DNA from: Limanda limanda
Lineage: Eukaryota; Chordata; Actinopteri; Pleuronectiformes; Pleuronectidae
Length of the DNA: 64,000 nucleotides
Direction of reading: 5' to 3'
NCBI RefSeq assembly: GCF_963576545.1
Contig: NC_083653.1
Span: 18,689,639 to 18,753,638 of the forward strand
The translations under genes and the position numbers were made by a program. This document shows positions 56,164 through 64,000 of the stretch, piece after piece (positions within the stretch are counted from its first letter, which is position 1; each line of letters opens with the position of its first letter). The notes under the pieces are model-generated. The model worked only from the letters and a program-made list of their open reading frames with translations, was not told the DNA's origin and did no database searches.

Positions 56164-57738
56164 TCACAGTCTTTGCACGTCACTTTTGAACTGTTTGTCG
56201 AAGGACAGCCTCTTGTAGGTATCCGTGGTCACCTGCTGCAGGTAGAAGACATCTATGTCCGGTCGTCTGAAGGAGGAGAGCTCGAACCTGCCGCAGCGTT
56301 TCACCACGGTGTGCACCAGCAGGCACAGCAGCGCCGCGCACAGTGCCATGAACACGGTGATGCCCAGGACGCTGCCGGTCCGGATGTAAGAGGGCACCGC
56401 GGCCGGGTGAGCCGTGGCCGGTATGAGGCTTGGAGGAAGATCGCCTGACTCACCCTCCACCTCCTCGGTTGGCACACACGTGGAGTCCCCCTGCAGCCTG
56501 AAGCCCTCGTAGCACGAACACCTGAATCCACCGAACACGTTGTCACACTTGTGGTCACACTGCCCTTCCGTGTCACACTCATTGATGTCCGTGCAGAGGA
56601 CCCCGCCGTCTCGGATGTAGCCCTCGGGGCACTCGCAGTGTCGCATCTCCGGGTCCTGCACATCCCCGACCTCCGTGCACACGGCCTCGCAGTCCCTCTC
56701 GGTGCAGTGTCGCTCGCACTTGGTGGTGTCCTGGTCTGACACCCGGAACCCTTTCCTGCACGCACACTCGTACACCCCGGTGGGCTTCACGCACCGCATG
56801 TGCTCGCACTTCGAGCAGATCGCCACGTCTACGCACGCCCCGTCCTCCATGTCGAAGCCGCCTCTGCACCTGCACTCGAACCCTCGATCTGTGTTCACAC
56901 ACTCCTGGCCCTCGGCTGTGCACGGGTCCTCCCCCCCCTCCGTGCACTCGTCCACGTCCACGCAGCTTCTCCCGTCCTGCGCCGGCTTGTGGCCCCCGGG
57001 GCAGGAGAGGACGGGTAGAGGAGAGACATCCGACGGGACCTGGGCGCAGGTGATGCCGTTGGGGTGGAGGGCTCGTCCCTCGGGGCAGGTGCAGGTGCGT
57101 GTTGTTTGGTTGCAGCTGTGCTCGCACCCGCCCTTGAACACCTCACAGCTCCAGGGAGCGCGCATCCACCCCCCAGAGAAACACAGATGTTTCGAGTCCA
57201 GATGTTTCCCACCGACCTTGTCCGCCACAGCGGTGGTTGCTGGTGGAAACACTTCAGACTCGTTGACGTCGAACCCCATGTGGGTGGTATACCTCACCTG
57301 TGCGCCCCCGTCCGGCTTGATGCGACTGCAAGGCTCCTGGAAAGTGTACTGGCACAGAAACCCGTCCAGCACGTTGCGACACCGCTTCCCGGACACCAGG
57401 ATGTTCCCTTTCCCCGACACGGAGACGGAGGAGCAGTTTCCAAGATCTGCCGGGGCTTCCTCTGGCTTCCTGCCGGTGCCCTGCAGCTCCAGCCAGAAAC
57501 TCCCGCTATGTCCGCTCAGTGGACCCGCTAATGTCTCCTCCGCTTGTTCAGAGCTGATCGCGAGCAGCTGTCCCTCCGTGTCCCTGCAGCTTGTCCGAGC
57601 CCCCGGAAAGTCCTGGGATTCGCGTAAAAGCACAAAACACCGATTGTCGGCGCAGTGTCCGTGCAGAGCGAGCACCGCGTCCGCCAGCCCGCAGAGGAAA
57701 ACCACGCAGATCAGCAGAGCTTGTGTTGTAGGACTCAT
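56164..57738 (-). CDS. Thrombomodulin-like, single-exon, copy 2 with degenerate second EGF
   Basis: 524 residues from ATG 57738. The upstream in-frame codon at 57762 is GTG, and MSPTTQALLICVVFLCGLAD gives a clean signal peptide. The lectin-like domain (CFVLLRESQDFPGARTSC to FLCQYTFQEPC) is diverged and lacks the WIGL motif, having FWLEL instead. EGF1 is intact (GGCEHSCNQTTRTCTCPEG). The next module keeps only its last part (SCPGGHKPAQDGRSC), losing most cysteines. Later modules are intact, including CECPEGYIRDGGVLC and a calcium-binding EGF (DINECDTEGQCDHKC). TM at about residues 448-475 (SVLGITVFMALCAALLCLLV). The tail contains FYLQQVTTDTYKRL, similar to the C-terminus of human thrombomodulin. 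The gene is a tandem paralogue of copy 1; CD93 is less likely. Confidence 0.85.
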   Translation of the reverse strand: MSPTTQALLICVVFLCGLADAVLALHGHCADNRCFVLLRESQDFPGARTSCRDTEGQLLAISSEQAEETLAGPLSGHSGSFWLELQGTGRKPEEAPADLGNCSSVSVSGKGNILVSGKRCRNVLDGFLCQYTFQEPCSRIKPDGGAQVRYTTHMGFDVNESEVFPPATTAVADKVGGKHLDSKHLCFSGGWMRAPWSCEVFKGGCEHSCNQTTRTCTCPEGRALHPNGITCAQVPSDVSPLPVLSCPGGHKPAQDGRSCVDVDECTEGGEDPCTAEGQECVNTDRGFECRCRGGFDMEDGACVDVAICSKCEHMRCVKPTGVYECACRKGFRVSDQDTTKCERHCTERDCEAVCTEVGDVQDPEMRHCECPEGYIRDGGVLCTDINECDTEGQCDHKCDNVFGGFRCSCYEGFRLQGDSTCVPTEEVEGESGDLPPSLIPATAHPAAVPSYIRTGSVLGITVFMALCAALLCLLVHTVVKRCGRFELSSFRRPDIDVFYLQQVTTDTYKRLSFDKQFKSDVQRL

Positions 57739-57831
57739 GATGTCGATGTTAGAAAGACCCACGATGGCGTGAAACTCAGTGCTCGTCGATCCGAATCTGA
57801 TCCAGTGACTGAGAGCTGAACATAGTCCCCA

Positions 57832-57837
57832 TTTATA
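57832..57837 (-). promoter_or_regulatory. TATA box of thrombomodulin-like copy 2
   Basis: TATAAA on the minus strand, 94 bases before ATG 57738. Confidence 0.6.
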
Positions 57838-57839
57838 AA

Positions 57840-60800
57840 GGCCTCCAGCTGAGAGTGTTTTTTTTTTTTTTGTTGGATCAGGCGAGGAAGGAAGTTCCGT
57901 CCTGGTTTGTGGTGGTCTGATTGCTCAACCCCCTCACATATCATAGAGAGACTAGCCCACCAACACACATAAACACACACACACACACACACACCGGAGT
58001 AGAGCCCAATCCCATGAGATGAGTAAATCTTGACCTTCTTTATCTAGATGATAAATTGAAAGTTTAAGTCTCACGGGAAGAAAGATATTTGCCAAACATC
58101 CAGCTCTCACGGAGCTCAGGCTCATGTATAATCTTTATTTTGCCCAGCCCTCATACACAATTACTTATCTTGTCAAAGTTATTTCAGTTTTTTAAGGTGA
58201 TTATTTATAAATGTTACACTTTCCATAATGCCATCATGTTACATTATAATGCTTAAAAAGTGCGGCTCTGGATAAAGCTAAAGGTGAGAGATTGTTTTGA
58301 GGCAGAGCCCAGTGTATCATCAGAGGTAAATCGATATAATATTACAAATAATACTGTGTACAGATGGTAAAATAATTCTTATAAAAGTAATAATAGATCA
58401 TACTCTGTAATGCAATAAAATAAATCAGATAAAAGAATAACAATGAAAAAAAACAAATAGAAATTAAAACCTTAAAATTGCCATACTGGTAACTTTTAAT
58501 TGCTGTTTTAAAATGAGCCATTGATTCACGAAACAGCGTATGACTCTCTGTCCTCGGGGGTCTCGGAGCAGAGTCAGGGTTTAATTTATGAAATAAAAAG
58601 CGTCTGATTTAAGGCAGTGTTTATCCGATAGGACTGGTGTGATGTGTTCTCTACGCTGTTTGTAAGAGATCTTGCTGCTATATTCTGTACCAACTTTACT
58701 TATGTAAATTATTAAGTATACATCAACAGCCTGTTGAAAATGGACTTGACCAAATTGTTGATGAGAGACTTATCTTATAATAGAAGCAAGTCTCCAGGAG
58801 TAGGCACTGACTCACAGACTCTCGGAGTAGACAGACTTCCTTGAGGCACAATAATAGCTACCGAGGTAGAAAGTCAATTGTCTGACTTATGGTAAGTCTA
58901 AATCAATCATAGCTCTTCCTAAATTGTTCAATGTCTTCTCTTCATTAGCACAGCAGAGCAGGAAGAGAGCTGCCTTCCACTTTCCTCAGGGGGGGAAGTG
59001 ACTGGACGTAGAGGAGGAAGTAGAAACAAGGGAGCTGGACGGACGACCTATAGCCGCAGGGGCAAAAAGTGACAACCACATTATGTAAAGGGGTTTTGTG
59101 TGTTCTCATTCCTTGAGCTGCTGTATTTCCAGGTGGAGTCTGGGCTGAGTAGGTTTGAAAGAACGTGATCACATCCGACTGATTCCCTCCCAAGGTGACA
59201 CAGAGTGACTCAGAAGATGAAACACGTGTTTGTGTAGGGAAGGTAGAATCATAAAGACGTTACTATGTAGCTGTAACTAAGCTAACTTTTTATACGTAGA
59301 GATCAGAAAACAGACTTATCACTGTGATTACAGACGTTCATGACACAGCGAGGAACTGCAGATAACTCACGGAGGTGTTAGACTTGGTGCCCCCGCACTT
59401 CCCCTATGAAAGGGGTGTGGTGCAATGGGATGGGGTGGAGGGGATGTGAGCTTTGTTCGTGCTGCAGCAACAAAATAATCAGTTCGCTGTTTTTATTTGG
59501 GTAGGGAATGTGGGAATTTTAGATTATAACCTTTGCCAGGACGCCCATCACTGGATGGCATAGATGACGGAGTCCAAAGCAGTGACACACACTTCTGTTT
59601 AACGGTAACACAAAGTCAGCTCAGTGACAAAAACCAGGCCTCACAGGCTCTGTACATGTTTTTCTCTGATGTCTAACTTTAATGGCCTCGCTGAGTTTAC
59701 TCTGGAGGGCGTTGAAGACGTTCCTGAAGACTGTTTTCATTCTTCTAAATCAAACACTGCTCTTTCCAGTTGTCGCTTTCGATGTGTTTTCACAGTGAAA
59801 CCATGTGATACACTTGAACAAGGTTTGGTGTCAGTGCCACCAACAACATTCTCAGTGCAGCTATGTTTTTAGTTGGATATTCGTGACATTGCTTAATTTT
59901 CTGTTTAAATTTGTAAGATCCATTACGCCTTGCCTGACCAACACTATGTGGGAGGTTTCCTGCTCCTTGTGAAAGGCTTAATACGTCCAACTGAGGGCCA
60001 AATGTTAAGGTCCCCTTCATATCATATCGATGAAGCGCAGTAAAAAGATGTCACAGGCCGATTAGTAATATGTGCTCCCTCTACTGCAGGGGCGTGACTC
60101 AAATGTCTGGGCAGTCCCAGTGGGCCCCCCTTGCCTGTTCAATGGTTCTTTGCCATGCTTGTAGAAGATACAACATTATTATTCGTAACACCGTGCATTT
60201 GTAGAAGATATCATGGTAAATATTAAATGTTTATTAATCCATTAAGACCTGATAGACCAAATATAAACCCACTCTGAAACCTAAGAGTTGTATGAAAATT
60301 ATACCCTAAAATCAGAGGGTTTTCTGAAGAGATGACAGATTTAACCCTGTTTACAAAAACCTTTCTCAGGCTCTGAAGCAGGTATAGACATGAAAGAAAA
60401 TATATGATAGATAAATATTTGGCTTTCAGTGTACACCATTGTCGTTTCCCTAAACATTGTGAACATTAAAAAACAAACCACACCCTCCAGGTCCGAGGCC
60501 ATGGCTCTCTGCTGGAAAATGGTGAATTGCTCTCTCTAGGTTGGGAGTGAGGTTAAATATTTTGGGGTCTTTTCATGAGTGAGGGGAAGATGGAGCATGA
60601 GATAGACAGGCAAGTCAGTGCAGCAGATGTAATGCAGATGTTGTATTGGACTGCTGTGGTGAAGAAGGAGCTGAGAAGCAGGTCAAAGCTTTCACTTTAC
60701 CGGTCTATGTTTGATCTAGGCTCTAACCCTCACCTATGGTCACAAGCTCTGTGTAGTAACTGAAAGATTGAGGTTGCAAATACCTGCAGCCAAAATACAT

Positions 60801-63800
60801 TTTCTGTATCAGGTTTCTGGGCTAAGCCTAAGAGATAGGGTGAGGACATCAGCCAGTAGAACTGTTGCGTCTTCACGTCAGTGGAGGTGGTTCAGGCATC
60901 TAGTCAGGATGTCTCCTGGGTGCCTTCCATTGGGGCTTTACTTGGCGTAGTAGTAGTATAAAACATGATGTATGTGAGTGACAGTATTTTAGAGCTATAT
61001 TATACCCTGAGTGAAAGGTGGAAGGTCAGCTACATCCTGAGAGTATTACTCTTTTATGTAATCAAACAAAGATCTCTGTGTAGCCCAGTCTGCTGCAGTA
61101 TAGAGTTGGCATAATAAAACATTGGAAACCTAAAGACACAGTATTCTGAGTATTGAACCTGAACCCTGCTGTTGCTCTCAAAGTGACTGGTGCTGATGCA
61201 TTACTAAATAACAATAAAGTTGGAGCTATTCAACTCTTCTGATGATTCTGAAGGTTTGTTTCCATCATCAAGACTCATCAAATTATTATAGTGAAATGAT
61301 GGTCTTTAAAAAGTTATTACTGCAAGACATGACAGGCATCTTAAAATGTAAATTTAAATAATGTTGTGCAAAATAAATAGTTGAAAATGTCTGTTTGAAA
61401 TAACCTGTCTGCATAATAACACGATGGTGTGGCTGTTTTTTCAAACTTATGCCAGTGCTGCTTCATTATTTTTTTAAACGAAGCAAAGTATTATAATATG
61501 AACTCAGCAAACAATTATAGTTTATTTGCCTGTTCATGCTATAATGTTGAAATCATGGATGAAAAAACTATTTTAATTCACGTGCAACAAGTGTTGTTTC
61601 TACAAAACATCTGTGTCCTCATTGAATGAACTTTCTTTTTGTACTAGAAACATTTGTCAGACACTGAGTTGCTCTGCCAACACTCTAGCTGAACCTGATA
61701 CAATGTGGAAGAAATTAAATCATGAAAATAACACTCTGACAGTGTTGAAGTAACAAGGAAATACTCTCATATCATGTTACATATACAAATGTAAAAAAAA
61801 TAGAACATTACGAATGTGAGCTGGGCTTTTACACTGTATTTTCGAGCCCTTATTGATAGAGACGGCAGGAAGTGGTGTGGATGACATCACAAAAATGTTT
61901 CTTGTTTTCTTTTCACTGGTTGAGTTGAATTTTTGTGAAGCCACGTGTGCTTTTCTGTAAAGACGTAAATTGAAATTATTGTAGACATCCAGGCAGGGGC
62001 TTTGCAACAGGGTAGGCAAAGAAAGCAATTGCCTGGGGCCCGACCTAAGAAGGGGGCCCCTGAGAACGGATGATCCATAGCAACAACAATGTGGTTAGCA
62101 CCCCTTTGAATTCTAGGATCGTCTCTACAGGAGACTGCATGGTCGTAATGCCCCAAATGAGCCTGAATGCCACCAACTTACTGCCATTCACTTTTATTCA
62201 ATCTGGGGCGTTGTAAATAAGGGCATGGGGTGTTGATGCGCTGTAAACAGAAACACTGGATCTCAGTGGAACAAATCTGTGACGTCCTGCCTCCTGCATG
62301 CTGCCCCACCCCCCTGACCCTCTGAATAAAATATTATCAATATTATAGTTACTTTTTGATAATAGTTTCCTCCTAATTCAACACTCTGGAGCATTATTAA
62401 TAACAACAATTAGGCTCACTGAGATTATCCCTACCTCAAAATTAGTGTGTGTACTTGATGAGATTTTTCCATGGCAAATTCCCCTCACTGTGACTTTACC
62501 TTTTTTTTCAAATAACCTCCAACCTAAAGTAACGTTTCATGGCAGTTAAGATACAGCCAAGGACCACAGAGACGGGGAGAGAGCTGTCACCAGCCGAGGA
62601 GGAAAAGGGAGGTGTTTCCATGTCCTGGATGAGGATGAAAGGAGTAGAGAAGTTACTCCGCCACACACACACACACACACACACACTGCAGATCGTGGGT
62701 TTAATGTGAACACCATACACTATGTATAAGGTAGTACAACATGTCTCCACTTGGTATTGAGGTCCATGTGCTTGACCAATTGCGAATCAGTCTCAGCTGT
62801 CAAACCTGATATTTCAACCATTTTTCATAGCATCAAATAAGTTATTTAAACCAAGAAACCACCTTGACCCGTGTCCCATCCACCACCATGGAGGGGGCGG
62901 TTTATGACCTATACTGCAGCCAGCCATCAGGAGGTGATCAAAACACTTTGGCCTCACTTTTGGGAGCTGCCATGCTGTCTAACTTTATATATAATCTATG
63001 ATAAAAAAAGACAAATACACACACACACACACACACAAAGGCAGTCTTCTTAATACAAAATGCCCTGTTTTTATAGCCCACCCCAGCAGCTCAACTAGGG
63101 ATCCTATCTCTTCTTAATGACACCTATCCCTGGAGCGATGTGTTGTATGATCACATGTTTCAGTAAATATTTTGGCCGTCATTCAATCTCAGCCAGTCAC
63201 CGTTATGAAATTTGGCAGAGGCTTGCTTTCCTTCTCTGACCCTAGCTGACCTTCGAGGAACTTGCTCTGAGGATATTGTGTTTCACCATCTGAGACACGC
63301 AGATAAATATTAACAGTGTAAATCATGTCCTGTGTTGAGGTGCAGGGGTGGAAAGGTAGGTCCACTGCCTCAATGGCAGGAAATGCCCCCTGGGGAGTCC
63401 TGCGTGATGTCACAAGACTTCGGGTTAAATAAGCAAACTATATTCCAGCTCTGTCATCTTTAATGTCCTTGTTTTTACCCGAGTGACTCTGTTTGATAAC
63501 TAACGCACAAAGAAAATAAATAAAAAGAGGAGTAAAATAACAAATTATGAATTAATTTATATCTGTAGTATACTAATAATCAAAAAGAATTTATTTGTAC
63601 ATTCAAGGTTAATTAAACTGGTGAAACAGAATACATCTAGGTATGTGGATATAATTATTCTGTCTCGTTTGACTGAGGGACACTGTGTTTTTTGGAGCAG
63701 AAGCTCTACCAGAGGATATGAAAGATATTTTACACTGAACACAGGAAATTATTGGATGAAAATATGTGACCTGGGTTTTCCTTCTAAGGGATTGTAATAA

Positions 63801-64000
63801 ATAATAAGATAAGGATCCAAAATATTTGTTAGTGTGACTGTGTGTAAATAATTATAGTAATTATAATTTCTTACAACATGTTGCCTTAGATTTGTTTTGT
63901 TTTAGCCCTAAATCCAAAATCAACCAAACCTGAAGTTGTCTAAACTCAATACATTACTTGACCCAAGAACCACTAGATGGCAGCACTAATTGTAAACACA
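57840..64000. other. Gene-free right end
   Basis: No coding exon recognised. Holds short CA microsatellites (57976-57993, 62662-62687, 63018-63037), a LINE relic (60480-60950), AT-rich spacer and a CTCF-like 14-mer at 63970-63983. The reading frames present are short and have no protein-like composition. Confidence 0.55.
60480..60950 (+). mobile_element. Non-LTR retrotransposon RT C-terminal relic
   Basis: Plus-strand pieces read MSEGKMEHEIDRQVSAADVM then KKELRSRSKLSLYRSMF, and in other frames QVSGLSLRDRVRTSASRTV and WRWFRHLVRMSPGCLPLGLY. This is the well-known end of a fish LINE reverse transcriptase (SEGRMEREIDRRI; AKLSIYRSI; LSLRDRVRSS; MRWLGHLVRMPPGRLP). It is broken by stops and frame changes and truncated at 5'. 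Confidence 0.8.

Noticed and set aside
56675..57772. Long plus-strand frame of 365 codons opposite thrombomodulin-like copy 2
   Set aside because: Antisense shadow of a GC-rich, cysteine-rich coding sequence; no family resemblance. The 318-codon frame at 52157-53113 is rejected on the same grounds.

Overview
The window is nuclear DNA from a ray-finned (teleost) fish, most likely a spiny-rayed species. The evidence is multi-exon vertebrate genes with GT-AG introns, long (CA)n/(TG)n/(TC)n microsatellites, fish-type dispersed repeats, an intronless TRIM gene of the kind expanded in fish, and a Gmr1-like Ty3/gypsy element. All calls come from reading the sequence; no search was run.

Layout. 1-15290: no coding exon recognised; best read as intron or upstream sequence of the next gene. 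15291-23802 (+): eight exons of dispatched 1 (disp1), the 12-TM RND-family exporter of cholesterol-modified Hedgehog; its N-terminal coding exon(s) lie outside the window. 23803-27413: 3' flank, a dispersed repeat and a decayed zinc-finger gene relic. 27414-28796 (-): intronless TRIM (RING/B-box/coiled coil/PRY-SPRY). 29255-33887: repeats, a LINE tail, an unassigned possible exon and AT-rich spacer. 33888-39731 (-): tlr5, the flagellin receptor, with a noncoding first exon, a 16-codon signal-peptide exon, one long LRR/TM exon and a TIR domain split over three exons. disp1 next to TLR5 is a conserved vertebrate neighbourhood. 41491-42955 (+): a four-exon IFT20-like gene, divergent and ending about three codons early. 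43922-49976 (-): a nearly complete LTR retrotransposon with 756-bp LTRs differing at four sites, a GGTAC target duplication, a tRNA-Pro primer site and the unusual order gag-protease-integrase-RT-RNase H (Gmr1 type); its reading frames are broken and most of RT is deleted. 51875-53500 and 56164-57738 (both -): two tandem intronless thrombomodulin-type genes (C-type lectin domain, EGF repeats, TM), each with a TATA box about 90 bp upstream of the start codon. 57840-64000: no gene, only LINE remains and simple repeats.

The genes do not form one pathway. disp1 acts in Hedgehog release, tlr5 and the TRIM gene in innate immunity or ubiquitination, ift20-like in ciliary transport, and the thrombomodulin pair on endothelium in anticoagulation. 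The least routine items are the Gmr1-order element with a SCAN-like gag, which is young but defective and inserted into an older repeat; the split TIR domain; the divergent truncated IFT20 copy; and the degenerate EGF2 in one thrombomodulin copy. I saw no convincing new multi-gene system.
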